This document shows, piece by piece, positions 39,591 to 47,707 of a DNA stretch of 64,000 nucleotides (position 1 is its first letter; the number at the start of each line of letters is the position of its first letter). The notes beneath the pieces were generated by a model that saw nothing but the letters and a program-made list of their open reading frames with translations, was not told the DNA's origin and did no database searches. Location: positions 62,001-126,000 of the forward strand of contig NZ_JAAZQK010000005.1 in assembly GCF_012275445.1 (NCBI RefSeq). Direction: 5' to 3'. The position numbers were made by a program, and so were the translations under genes. The stretch comes from Rhizobacter sp. SG703 (GTDB taxonomy: Bacteria > Pseudomonadota > Gammaproteobacteria > Burkholderiales > Burkholderiaceae_C).

Positions 39591-41287
39591 GGGATGAAGG
39601 CCGCGATGGGCATCTGCCGCCCGCTGCCGAAGGCGCGGGGGCGGACGCGGATGATGGGGGGCGCCTGGCGCCGCTTGTATTCGTTGCGGGCGATCATGCG
39701 CCGCACCCGCTCGACCAGCGCGCGGCCTTCGGCGCTGCGCTGCAGTTGCGTGACGAAGGCCTCCACCGGTGCCCGTTCGCGCGGCGCGAGCCGCTCGCCT
39801 TCGATCAGCAGCTTCAGCACCTCGTCGAGCACCTCGTACGGCGGCAGGCTGTCGGTGTCCTTCTGGCCGGGCGCCAGTTCGGCCGATGGCGGCTTGTCGA
39901 TGATGGCGGCGGGGATCAGCTCGCGGCCGGCGGCCTCGTTGACATGGCGCGACAGCGCGAACACCTCCGTCTTGTACAGGTCGCCGATCAGCCCCAGGCC
40001 GCCGTTGGTGTCGCCGTACAGCGTGCAGTAGCCGACCGAGATCTCCGACTTGTTGCCGGTGGTCAGCAGCAGGTGGCCGAAGCTGTTCGAGTACGCCATC
40101 AGCGCGGTGCCGCGGATGCGCGCCTGCAGGTTCTCGTGCGGCAGGCCTTGCAGCGGCTTGCCGAAGCTGCGCTCGAACTGCACGCCGTAGCCGTTCACCA
40201 GTTCGGCGATCGGGTGCGTGAACAGCTCGATGCCGAGGTTGCGGCACAGCGTGACCGAGTCGTCGACCGAGCCGGCCGACGAGTAGTGCGACGGCATCGT
40301 CACCGCGCTGACGTTGTCCGGCCCGAGCGCCTGCGCGGCCAGCGCCAGCGTCAACGCGCTGTCGATGCCGCCCGACGAGCCGACCACCGCCTGCTTGAAG
40401 CCGCAGCGCCGCGCATAGTCGGTCAGCCCGAGCACGATCTGCGCCTGGTAGAACGCCATCGTCGGCAGGCCGGCGGCCGGCACCGGCGGCGGGGCGTTGC
40501 CGTCGAGCGTCAGGAAACGGCCGTGCTCGAAGCGCAGCGTCGTCACGTCCTCGACGAAGCGGCGGGCTTCGTAGACCACGCGGCCGTCGGCCTCGGTCGC
40601 GAACGACGCGCCGTCGAACACCAGCTGGTCGTGGCCGCCGATCTGGTTGACGTAGAGGATGGGCAAGCCGTGGCGCCGGCTCGCGTCGCCGAAGATCTGG
40701 TGGCGCTGCTCGCGCTTGCCGACCTCCGACGGGCTGGCGTTGATCGAGACGACCAGGTCGGGCGCCGCATCGCGCATGCGCTCGAACGGGTTGACCGCGT
40801 AGTCGCCGGCCACGTCGTTCCAGCCATCTTCGCAGATCAGCATGCCGACCTGCGTGTCGCCGATGCGCAGCACCTTCGCGACATCGGGGCCGGGTTCGAA
40901 GTGGCGGCGCTCGTCGAAGATGTTGTAGGTCGGCAGCAGCTGCTTGGCATAGCGCAGCACGATCTCGCCGGCATGCAGCACCAGCAGCATGTTGTGCAGC
41001 CGCTTGCCGGGGCCGTCGCGGCGCAGCGGCGCGCCGACCACCCAGTGCAGGCCGCGCAACTGCCGCGAGGCCTGCAGCAGCGCGTCGAGCCCGGCGTCGA
41101 CGCGCTGCAGGAAGGCGGGCTCCTCCAGCAGGTCGGCCGGGTGGTAGCCGGTCAGCCCGAGCTCGGTGAAGACGACCAGGTCGGCGCCCTGCGTGCTGGC
41201 CTGGCGGGCCGCGGCGATCATCTTCGCGACATTGCCGTCGATGTCGCCGAGGGTCGGGTTCAGCTGGGCGATTCCGATCTTCAGCAT
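39587..41287 (-). CDS. nadE: Glutamine-dependent NAD+ synthetase
   Basis: 566 aa, two domains. The N-terminal nitrilase-like glutaminase carries the Glu-Lys-Cys triad (FTELGLTGY, YAKQLLPTY, LICEDGWND). The C-terminal synthetase carries the P-loop-like GSSGGIDSALTLALAAQALG near 300 and TGNKSEISVGY. It converts nicotinate adenine dinucleotide to NAD, the last step of the Preiss-Handler route. Lies between pncB (10 bp upstream) and NadM-Nudix (4-bp overlap). Confidence 0.96.
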   Translation of the reverse strand: MLKIGIAQLNPTLGDIDGNVAKMIAAARQASTQGADLVVFTELGLTGYHPADLLEEPAFLQRVDAGLDALLQASRQLRGLHWVVGAPLRRDGPGKRLHNMLLVLHAGEIVLRYAKQLLPTYNIFDERRHFEPGPDVAKVLRIGDTQVGMLICEDGWNDVAGDYAVNPFERMRDAAPDLVVSINASPSEVGKREQRHQIFGDASRRHGLPILYVNQIGGHDQLVFDGASFATEADGRVVYEARRFVEDVTTLRFEHGRFLTLDGNAPPPVPAAGLPTMAFYQAQIVLGLTDYARRCGFKQAVVGSSGGIDSALTLALAAQALGPDNVSAVTMPSHYSSAGSVDDSVTLCRNLGIELFTHPIAELVNGYGVQFERSFGKPLQGLPHENLQARIRGTALMAYSNSFGHLLLTTGNKSEISVGYCTLYGDTNGGLGLIGDLYKTEVFALSRHVNEAAGRELIPAAIIDKPPSAELAPGQKDTDSLPPYEVLDEVLKLLIEGERLAPRERAPVEAFVTQLQRSAEGRALVERVRRMIARNEYKRRQAPPIIRVRPRAFGSGRQMPIAAFIP

Positions 41288-41297
41288 GCGGGCTCCA

Positions 41298-42485
41298 TCA
41301 CGTGGGAACGTTGAACACCTGGCGCAGGTAGGCGAGGAAGGTCTGGTCGTCGCACAGCGTCTTGCCGGGGCTGTCGGACAGCTTGGCGACCGGCTGGCCG
41401 TTGCAGCGGGTCAGCTTCATCACGATGTTCAGCGGCGTCAGGCCGACGTCGTTCGACAGGCTGGTGCCGATGCCGAAGCCGGTCTGCGTGCGGTCGGCGA
41501 AGTGGCGGTACAGCGCGAGAGCGGTCTCGATGGTCAGGCCGTCGGAGAACACCAGCCGCTTGGTGTGCGGGTCGATGCGCAGCTTCGCGTAGTGGGCCAG
41601 CGCCTTCTCGCCCCACACGACCGGGTCGCCGGAGTCGTGGCGCAGCCCGTCGAACAGCTTCGCGAAGTAGAGGTCGAAGTCGGCCAGGAAGGCGTCCATG
41701 CCGACCACGTCGGTCAGCGCGACGCCGAGGTCGCCGCGGTATTCCTGCACCCACTCCTCGAGCGCGGCCTTCTGCGAATCGCGCAGCCGCACGCCGAGCG
41801 CCTGGAAGGTCTGCAGGTACTCGTGCGCCATCGTGCCGATCGGCACCATGCCGAGCTCCTTCGCGAGCAGCACGTTGGAGCTGCCGCGGAAGTACTGCGG
41901 CACCGCGGCCTTCAGCGTCGCGACGACCTCGCGCTGCCAGGCCCCGCTGTAGCGGCGGCGCACGCCGAAGTCGAAGAACTCGAACGGATTGCGGCGCGGC
42001 GCCTCGGCGCCGAAGGCGCGCAGCGTCGCGATCTTGGCCTGCAGCCGCTCGCGGCCGACGCTGAGCGCGGACTGGGCATCGAAGCGGCGGAAGTACAGCT
42101 CGTTGACGATGGCCAGCACGAAGATCTCGAACGCCATCACGTGCACCTGCGGGCCGTTCGCAATGACTTGCAGCGTGTCGCCGTCGGTGCGCGCGCTGAT
42201 GAAGACGCGCTGGAACTGGAAGATGCGCAGGAGGTCGACGAAGTCCGACTTGATGAAGCGCAACGCGCCGAGGTAGGCCAGCTCGTCTTCGGCGAAGCGC
42301 AGCGTGCACAGGTGGTCGAGCTCGCGGTTCACGTCGGCCAGCAGCTCGGCCAGCGGGTAGGCCGGCGTGTTGCGGCAGACGAAGCTGTACTCGGCCTGCG
42401 TCTGCGGGTGCCAATGCAGCATGGTCTGCCACATCGTGAACTTGTAGAGGTCGGTCTCCAGCAGGCTGTGGATGACAGGAGGCAT
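41298..42485 (-). CDS. pncB: Nicotinate phosphoribosyltransferase
   Basis: 395 aa. Makes nicotinate mononucleotide from nicotinate and PRPP. Begins [20 protein letters not shown], typical of PncB, and contains [11 protein letters not shown] with the His that is phosphorylated during catalysis, plus [12 protein letters not shown] 42485 lies 8 bp after the nicotinamidase stop. Together the two genes form the entry of nicotinamide into the Preiss-Handler pathway. Confidence 0.95.
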   Translation of the reverse strand: MPPVIHSLLETDLYKFTMWQTMLHWHPQTQAEYSFVCRNTPAYPLAELLADVNRELDHLCTLRFAEDELAYLGALRFIKSDFVDLLRIFQFQRVFISARTDGDTLQVIANGPQVHVMAFEIFVLAIVNELYFRRFDAQSALSVGRERLQAKIATLRAFGAEAPRRNPFEFFDFGVRRRYSGAWQREVVATLKAAVPQYFRGSSNVLLAKELGMVPIGTMAHEYLQTFQALGVRLRDSQKAALEEWVQEYRGDLGVALTDVVGMDAFLADFDLYFAKLFDGLRHDSGDPVVWGEKALAHYAKLRIDPHTKRLVFSDGLTIETALALYRHFADRTQTGFGIGTSLSNDVGLTPLNIVMKLTRCNGQPVAKLSDSPGKTLCDDQTFLAYLRQVFNVPT

Positions 42486-42493
42486 GGTGGCTT

Positions 42494-43348
42494 TCAGGTC
42501 AGGCGGCGAAGAACCTCGCCGCTGGTCGCGAGTTGAACACCGCGGGCGCGCATCGCGTCTAGAAACCCTTGTTGCTGCGCCTCGAAGCCGCCGACCGGGC
42601 TGATGCAGTCGGTCAGCAGCACGACGCGTTCGAGCCGGCCGCTCGGCAGGTGGTCGACGATGTGCTCGGTGGTGGCCTTCACGCAGTGGCTGCCGGCCTC
42701 GCCGGCGATCAGAAGCAGGTCGGCGCGGTTCAGGCGCTCGATCAGGCCCTGGTTCAGCTGGGTGTCGGGGTCGCCGGGATCCGGCACCTCGGCCTGCACC
42801 GCACTGTAGTGCTCGGTCCACGGGTTCTCGCCCTTGGCGACCATCTCGACCGTGGCGAGCCGGCGTTCTTCCCAGCTGTTGCAGGCGGCACGCACGTCGG
42901 CATGGATGTTGTGGCCCCAGCTGCCGATCTCGCAGTGCACCGGCCAGACCATCAGCGTGTAGCGGCCGCGGGCTTCGAGTTCGTCGAGGTAGGCAAGGGT
43001 GCGCGGCAGCGAGGCGGCGTCGCGCGGGCGGAACGCGCCGTCGCGCACCTGCCGGGCGGTGATCGGCGTGAACGGCCCCACCGCGCTGCCGTCGCGCTGC
43101 TGCCAGAAGGTCGGATGGGCGATGTCGACGCGGTGGTGCGAATCGAGCGTCACGGTGATGCCGGCGATCGCATCGCCGGCCTGGCGGATGAAGCCGGCCA
43201 GGCGCTGCATGTCGGCATGGGCGCCGGCCACCGGCAGCGCGGGCGCCACCGGCCGGCCGGTCAGCGGATCGGTCGCGCGCCACGCGTCGGGCAGGTCGCA
43301 GAAGTCGTTCTGCGGGTCGATGATCAGGAGCTGGGTTCGCAGGGTCAT
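42494..43348 (-). CDS. Nicotinamidase-like cysteine hydrolase
   Basis: 284 aa of the isochorismatase/nicotinamidase fold: [14 protein letters not shown] (catalytic Asp), [17 protein letters not shown] (metal-binding His pair), [16 protein letters not shown] and [15 protein letters not shown] (nucleophilic Cys). Longer than E. coli PncA (213 aa). Position at the head of a pncB-nadE-NadM operon supports nicotinamide deamidation to nicotinate. First gene behind the NrtR operator/promoter. Confidence 0.88.
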   Translation of the reverse strand: MTLRTQLLIIDPQNDFCDLPDAWRATDPLTGRPVAPALPVAGAHADMQRLAGFIRQAGDAIAGITVTLDSHHRVDIAHPTFWQQRDGSAVGPFTPITARQVRDGAFRPRDAASLPRTLAYLDELEARGRYTLMVWPVHCEIGSWGHNIHADVRAACNSWEERRLATVEMVAKGENPWTEHYSAVQAEVPDPGDPDTQLNQGLIERLNRADLLLIAGEAGSHCVKATTEHIVDHLPSGRLERVVLLTDCISPVGGFEAQQQGFLDAMRARGVQLATSGEVLRRLT

Positions 43349-43376
43349 CGCAGGCTTTCGTCTTGAACGTGACGGT

Positions 43377-43405
43377 ACTCTAGCGGAGTTAGATCAACAT
43401 TGCAA
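43377..43405 (-). promoter_or_regulatory. Promoter of the NAD salvage operon
   Basis: Minus strand TTGCAA (43405-43400), exactly 17 bp, TAGAGT (43382-43377), 29 bp before ATG 43348. Its -35 lies inside the candidate NrtR operator, so repressor binding would block it. Confidence 0.55.
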
Positions 43406-43409
43406 CTAA
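43389..43409. promoter_or_regulatory. Candidate NrtR operator
   Basis: 21-bp A/T-rich imperfect palindrome with TTAG (43389-43392) and CTAA (43406-43409) arms, between divergent nicotinamidase and nrtR genes and overlapping the operon -35. A TAGCG direct repeat flanks it. NrtR sites are lineage-specific palindromes of about this size; the match is positional, not to a known consensus. Confidence 0.5.
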
Positions 43410-43446
43410 GTAGCGACCGGCCGGGCGATGGCCCTAACATCGGACC

Positions 43447-44130
43447 ATGGCCCCCGACTCGTACCCGCCCGTCATCTGCACCGTCGACGTGGTGCTGCTG
43501 ACGCTGCGCGATGATGCCTTGCACGTGGTGCTGCACAAGCGCGACCGCGAGCCGTTCCGCGGGGCGCTCGCGCTGCCGGGCGGCTATGTGCACCAGCAGG
43601 AGGACCAGGGGGCCGAGGATGCCGCGGTGCGCGTGCTGCGCGACAAGGCCGGCATCGCGAGCCCGTACCTGGAGCAGCTGGCCACCTTGTCCGGGCCGGG
43701 GCGGGATCCGCGCGGCTGGTCGGTGTCGATCGCGTACTACGCGCTGGTGCCGCTCCAGCTGGTGCCGGTCGATGCGCCGCACCTGCGCGTGCTGCCGGCC
43801 GACCGGCTCCCGACGCTGCCGTTCGACCACGGGCGCATCGTCGAGCTGGCGGTGTCGCGGGTGCGGGTGAAGAGCCACTACTCGTCGCTGCCGGTGCACC
43901 TGTGCGGCGAGCGCTTCACGCTGCCGCAGTTGCAGGCGGTGTACGAGGCGGTGCTCGGCGAACCGGTCAACAAGGTGAGCTTTCGCCGCAAGATGGACGA
44001 GCTCGCGATGCTGGAGCCGATCGACGGCGAGCTGGAGCTGGGCCGGGCCAACCGGCCGGCCCAGCTGTACCGCGTGCGCCGGGAATTCCGGCGCACGCTG
44101 TCGCTCAGCGAGCGCGGCCTGGGGACTTAG
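43447..44130 (+). CDS. nrtR: Nudix-related transcriptional regulator NrtR
   Basis: 227 aa. Residues 1-150 form a Nudix-like domain whose box is degenerate (GGYVHQQEDQGAEDAAVRVL), as in NrtR proteins that bind ADP-ribose instead of cleaving it. A C-terminal winged helix (about 155-225: FTLPQLQAVYEAVLGEPVNK) follows. NrtR represses NAD biosynthesis genes and is released by ADP-ribose-type ligands; the adjacent divergent NAD operon is the obvious target. Its stop overlaps the end of the convergent EF-G gene by 4 bp. Confidence 0.9.
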   Translation: MAPDSYPPVICTVDVVLLTLRDDALHVVLHKRDREPFRGALALPGGYVHQQEDQGAEDAAVRVLRDKAGIASPYLEQLATLSGPGRDPRGWSVSIAYYALVPLQLVPVDAPHLRVLPADRLPTLPFDHGRIVELAVSRVRVKSHYSSLPVHLCGERFTLPQLQAVYEAVLGEPVNKVSFRRKMDELAMLEPIDGELELGRANRPAQLYRVRREFRRTLSLSERGLGT

Positions 44131-46157
44131 GCCGCGAGCAGTTCCGCCTGCAGCGGTGCGGGCACTTCGGCGTAGTGGCTGAACTGCATCGAATACTGCG
44201 CCCGCCCCGACGAGAGCGCACGCAGGCTGCCGATGTAGCCGAACATCTCCTTCAGCGGCACGTGCGCCTCCAGCGCCGTCGCGTTGCCGCGCGGGTGCTG
44301 GGCGCGCACATGGCCGCGCCGGCGGTGCAGGTCGCCGATGCTGTCGCCGAGGTAGTCGGCCGGCGTGACGACTTCCACCGCCATCACCGGTTCGAGCACC
44401 ACCGGCGCCGCCCGCGCGACGCCATCGCGGAAGGCCGCGACCGCCGCGAGCTCGAACGCCAGCACCGACGAGTCGCGCTCGTGGAAGCTGCCGTCGAGCA
44501 GCGTCACTTCCAGGTCGACCACCGGATAGCCGGCCAGCACGCCGGTCTCGGCCGCGCGCTTCACGCCGGACTCGACGCCCGGGATGAACTCGCGCGGGAT
44601 CGCGCCGCCCGTCACCTGGTCGACGAAGCGCAGGCCCTCGCCGCGCGCCAGCGGCGCGATCCGCAGCGTCACGCCGGCGAACTGCCCGGGGCCGCCGCTC
44701 TGCTTCTTGTGCACATGGCTGACGTCGACCGTGCGCGTGATCGTCTCCCGGTAGGCCACCTGCGGGCGCCCCACCGTCACCTCGACACGATGGCGCGTGC
44801 GCAGCTTCTCCAGCGTCACCTCGAGCTGCAGCTCGCCCATGCCGGACAGGATGGTCTGGCCGGATTCGGCGTCCTGGCGGATGCGCAGGCTCGGGTCTTC
44901 CTTCGCGAGCGCGGCGAGTGCCTTGCCGAGCTGCTGCTGGTCGACCTGCGTGCGCGGCTCCACCGCGATGTGGATCACCGGTTCAGGGATGGAGATGCTC
45001 TCCAGCACGACCGGATGGCGCTTGTCGGCGAGCGTGTGGCCGGTGGTCGTGTCCTTCAGGCCCACGAGCGCACCGATGTCTCCCGCCTCGAGGGCCGGGA
45101 CTTCCACATGCTTGTCGGCATGCACTTCATACAGCCGCGCGACGCGTTCGGTGCGGCCGGTGCTGGCGTTGAGCACGCTGTCGCCGGGCCGCAGGCGGCC
45201 GCGGTACACGCGCACGAAGACCATCGCGCCGTGGTCGTCGGAGACGACCTTGAACGCGAGCGCCGCGAGCGGACCGTCGGCATCCGACTCGGGTTGCCCG
45301 TCGGTCGCGACGTCGCCGGGTGCCGGCAGGTAGTCGACGACGGCGTCCAGCAGCGGCTCGACGCCGCGGTTGCGGAACGCCGAGCCGGCCAGCACCGGCA
45401 CGAAGGCGCCCGCCAGCGTGCCGGCACGCAGCCCGGCGCGCAGCTGCTCGACCGACGGCTCCTCGCCTTGCAGCCAGGCCTGCAGCAGCGCGTCGTCGCG
45501 CTCGACCACGGCTTCGACGAGGCGGGCGCGCGCGATCGTCGCCTGCGCCTGCAGGTCGTCGGGGATCGCTTCGACGAGCGGGGGCTGGCTCGCATCGGCA
45601 GCCGGCCAGACCAGCGCGCGCCGGCCGAGCAGGTCCACGACGCCGCGGAACGAATCCTCGGTGCCGATCGGCAGTTGCAGCGGCAGCGCGGTGACGCCCA
45701 GGCGCGACTCCATCATCTGCACGACGCGGGCGAAATCGGCACCGACGCGGTCGAGCTTGTTGATGAAGGCGAGGCGGGGCACGCGGTACTTGTCGGCCAG
45801 GCGCCAATTGGTCTCGGTCTGCGGCTCGACGCCGGCGACGCCGTCGAACACGACGACCGCGCCGTCGAGCACGCGCAGCGAGCGGTTCACCTCGATGTTG
45901 AAATCGATGTGTCCGGGCGTGTCGATGATGTTGATCTGCGCACCGTTCCAGAACACGGTGGTGGCCGCGCTGTTGATGGTGATGCCGCGCGCCCGCTCCT
46001 GCGGGTCGTAGTCCATCACGGTGTTGCCGTCGTTCACATCGCCGATGCGGTGGTTCGCGCCGGTGTAGAACAGGATGCGTTCGGTGGTGGTGGTTTTCCC
46101 GGCGTCGACGTGGGCGATGACACCGATGTTGCGGAGGAGTCTGGCGTTGCGGTTCAT
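44127..46157 (-). CDS. Elongation factor G paralogue (EF-G2 type)
   Basis: 676 aa translational GTPase. G1 AHVDAGKTTTTERIL, G3 DTPGH, G4 NKLD; domains II-V are complete, including SGMGELQLEV and an EF-G-type C-terminus. The switch region reads DPQERARGITI where the canonical factor has a QEQERGITI-type sequence, and the gene is not next to rpsL, rpsG or tuf, so it is probably a secondary EF-G. Translocation or ribosome recycling under special conditions is an inference. The start codon is immediately preceded by an RNA stem, and a terminator-like leader lies further upstream. Confidence 0.88.
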   Translation of the reverse strand: MNRNARLLRNIGVIAHVDAGKTTTTERILFYTGANHRIGDVNDGNTVMDYDPQERARGITINSAATTVFWNGAQINIIDTPGHIDFNIEVNRSLRVLDGAVVVFDGVAGVEPQTETNWRLADKYRVPRLAFINKLDRVGADFARVVQMMESRLGVTALPLQLPIGTEDSFRGVVDLLGRRALVWPAADASQPPLVEAIPDDLQAQATIARARLVEAVVERDDALLQAWLQGEEPSVEQLRAGLRAGTLAGAFVPVLAGSAFRNRGVEPLLDAVVDYLPAPGDVATDGQPESDADGPLAALAFKVVSDDHGAMVFVRVYRGRLRPGDSVLNASTGRTERVARLYEVHADKHVEVPALEAGDIGALVGLKDTTTGHTLADKRHPVVLESISIPEPVIHIAVEPRTQVDQQQLGKALAALAKEDPSLRIRQDAESGQTILSGMGELQLEVTLEKLRTRHRVEVTVGRPQVAYRETITRTVDVSHVHKKQSGGPGQFAGVTLRIAPLARGEGLRFVDQVTGGAIPREFIPGVESGVKRAAETGVLAGYPVVDLEVTLLDGSFHERDSSVLAFELAAVAAFRDGVARAAPVVLEPVMAVEVVTPADYLGDSIGDLHRRRGHVRAQHPRGNATALEAHVPLKEMFGYIGSLRALSSGRAQYSMQFSHYAEVPAPLQAELLAA

Positions 46158-46159
46158 GA

Positions 46160-46207
46160 CGAATCTTTCAAACTGGGGCGGTTCTTGCCAGCCCCGGTGA
46201 AGATTCG
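46160..46207 (-). promoter_or_regulatory. RNA stem covering the ribosome-binding site of the EF-G paralogue
   Basis: In the minus-strand transcript CGAATCTT (46207-46200) pairs perfectly with AAGATTCG (46167-46160), enclosing a second stem GGGGC (46195-46191)/GCCCC (46179-46175). The 3' arm ends 2 nt before the ATG at 46157 and contains the only purine-rich candidate ribosome-binding site, so the stem would limit initiation. Confidence 0.55.
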
Positions 46208-46342
46208 CCGTGGGCTAGCCCGTAACTTGCATGGATGCGGTGTCGACGGACGCGCCAAAGGACGAGCGCAAGCTCCCCGTGCTTTGGCGGTCTTGAATCG
46301 TGGCGATCAACTTGTCGTAGGTGCGCATGGCAGTCACGTGCA

Positions 46343-46415
46343 GAACTGAAAAGCAGAAACCCCGGGGGCGATGCCGACCGGGGTTTCTGGGACCGGAAGG
46401 CACTTGGCCTTCCGG
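46343..46415 (-). terminator. Tandem hairpins with T-rich tail in the EF-G leader
   Basis: Minus strand, in order: CCGGAAGGC/GCCTTCCGG (46415-46393, loop 5 nt, perfect 9 bp), then AGAAACCCCGG/CCGGGGTTTCT (46388-46355, perfect 11 bp, 12-nt loop), followed by GCTTTTC. The second is terminator-like and lies about 190 nt upstream of the EF-G ATG. It is either an attenuator or the end of a small separate RNA. Confidence 0.6.
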
Positions 46416-46434
46416 TGGTGGGGAAGACCTTGAA

Positions 46435-46506
46435 CTACACGACAGAGAGCAACACGTCGCCACGCGACGGTGCTGCTTGCGAAATGGCTTCAAGATTCTT
46501 CAACAT
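46435..46506 (-). CDS. Possible 23-residue leader peptide ahead of the EF-G hairpins
   Basis: ATG 46506 to TAG 46435; the product starts LKNLEAISQAAPSRGDVLLS after Met. A weak AGGA lies 11 nt upstream. Its stop is 20 nt before the first of two strong hairpins, the geometry of translation-coupled attenuation. No known match. The rest of the 420-bp gap 46158-46577 shows one further short unsupported ORF. Confidence 0.3.
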   Translation of the reverse strand: MLKNLEAISQAAPSRGDVLLSVV

Positions 46507-46577
46507 GGACGCGATTGTCCTGCCGTTGCAGAGCACCTGCTGCCGGTGGGGCTTCCGCTTTGGTGTGGAATGAGTTC

Positions 46578-47315
46578 ATGACTTCCACGAAGATTCTTCT
46601 CGCCGGTGCGACGGGTGTCGTCGGCCGCCGGCTCGTCCCGCTGCTGGTCGGCGGTGGCTACAACGTGTTCGGCATGACGCGCAGCCAGGCGAAGGCGGCG
46701 GCCATCATGGCGGCGGGTGCCGAGCCGATCGTGCTCGACGTGTTCGATGCGGCGGCGGTGCGCGCGACGGCACTGCGCCTGAAGCCCGACGTGATCGTGC
46801 ACCAGCTGACCGACCTTGCGCTGCTGGGCGATCCGGCGACGCGCGACGAGGCGCTGGCCCGCAACGCGCGGTTGCGCGTCGAGGGCACGCGCCACCTGGT
46901 CGATGCGGCGCTGGCCTGCGGCACGAAGCGGATGGTGGCGCAGAGCATCGCGTGGGTGTATGCCGCGGGGCGCGAGCCGCATGCGGAAAGCGACCCGCTG
47001 GACCTGAAGGCCGAAGGGGCGCGGGCACACACGGTCCACGCGGTGGCGACGCTGGAGCAGTTGGTGACGCAATCGCCGGGGCTCGACGGCATCGTGCTGC
47101 GCTATGGCCAGTTCTACGGGCCGGGGACCGGTGTCGAGACGGCGGCCGGCAAGCCGACGGCATTGCATGTCGACGCGGCGGCTTATGCGGCGTTGCTGGC
47201 GGTCGACCGGGGGGCGCCGGGCATCTACAACGTTGCGGAGCCGAGCTGGCAGATCACCGGCGACAAGGTGCGGCGTGAACTCGGATGGGATGCGGCGTTT
47301 CGCCTGCGGAGCTAG
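46578..47315 (+). CDS. NAD-dependent epimerase/dehydratase-family protein
   Basis: 245 aa short-chain-dehydrogenase-like Rossmann protein. N-terminal nucleotide motif LLAGATGVVGRRLVPLL, QSIAWVYAAGREPH near 135, and ILRYG-like VLRYGQFYGPGTG near 175. A complete YxxxK pair is not evident, so activity and substrate are unclear. ATG 46578 follows GGAATGAG. Divergent from the EF-G leader. Confidence 0.8.
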   Translation: MTSTKILLAGATGVVGRRLVPLLVGGGYNVFGMTRSQAKAAAIMAAGAEPIVLDVFDAAAVRATALRLKPDVIVHQLTDLALLGDPATRDEALARNARLRVEGTRHLVDAALACGTKRMVAQSIAWVYAAGREPHAESDPLDLKAEGARAHTVHAVATLEQLVTQSPGLDGIVLRYGQFYGPGTGVETAAGKPTALHVDAAAYAALLAVDRGAPGIYNVAEPSWQITGDKVRRELGWDAAFRLRS

Positions 47316-47368
47316 CAAAGGCGCGGGTGGGGACCGTGGCGCGTCCGTCCGCGCAACAGCAGTAGCCA

Positions 47369-47701
47369 CTACGCCTGCCAGACCCCAAACCCTGCTTCCC
47401 GCAACGCGATGCCCAGCTCCACCTCCATGTCCCGCGCCCCGTCGTACGGCATCGGGTTGTAGACCTCGTACAGCTTCGGCAGCAACCTCAGCCCGTACGC
47501 CGTGACGAAGCGGTTCGCCTGGATGCCGGCCTTGTGCTTGTCGAAGCGGACGTCCGGGTCCAGCCCGGTCATGCCGACGTAGACAAAAGGCTTGCCGAGC
47601 TGGTAGTCGGGATTGGCCTTGCGGAAGCTCGGCTCGTTCCAGACCTGGTCGGCGAGCTCCACCACATAGACGCTGTAGTGATGCTTCGGCCGGCGCGGCA
47701 T
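47369..47701 (-). CDS. Small GIY-YIG-like domain protein
   Basis: 110 aa. VYVVEL (near residue 12) and FVYVGMTGLDPDVRFDKH (near 40) resemble the GIY and YIG strands plus conserved Arg of GIY-YIG endonuclease domains; DMEVELG near 93 could supply the catalytic Glu. There is no DNA-binding appendage. Homologues annotated as hypothetical are common, and true nuclease activity is unproven. Lies 6 bp before the start of nothing downstream and 6 bp after the stop of the PLP-enzyme gene, likely in one transcript with it. Confidence 0.6.
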   Translation of the reverse strand: MPRRPKHHYSVYVVELADQVWNEPSFRKANPDYQLGKPFVYVGMTGLDPDVRFDKHKAGIQANRFVTAYGLRLLPKLYEVYNPMPYDGARDMEVELGIALREAGFGVWQA

Positions 47702-47707
47702 CGTCGC

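Noticed and set aside
44900-46100. Long plus-strand open frames antisense to the EF-G gene, and similar mirror frames across most genes.
   Set aside because: They are by-products of very high GC at third positions; composition is Arg/Ala/Gln-rich with no domain, and the opposite strand encodes a clear protein.
46215-46328. 37-codon minus-strand ORF starting MRTYDKLIAT between the terminator and the EF-G gene.
   Set aside because: No ribosome-binding site and no recognisable similarity; kept only as a possibility within the leader region.
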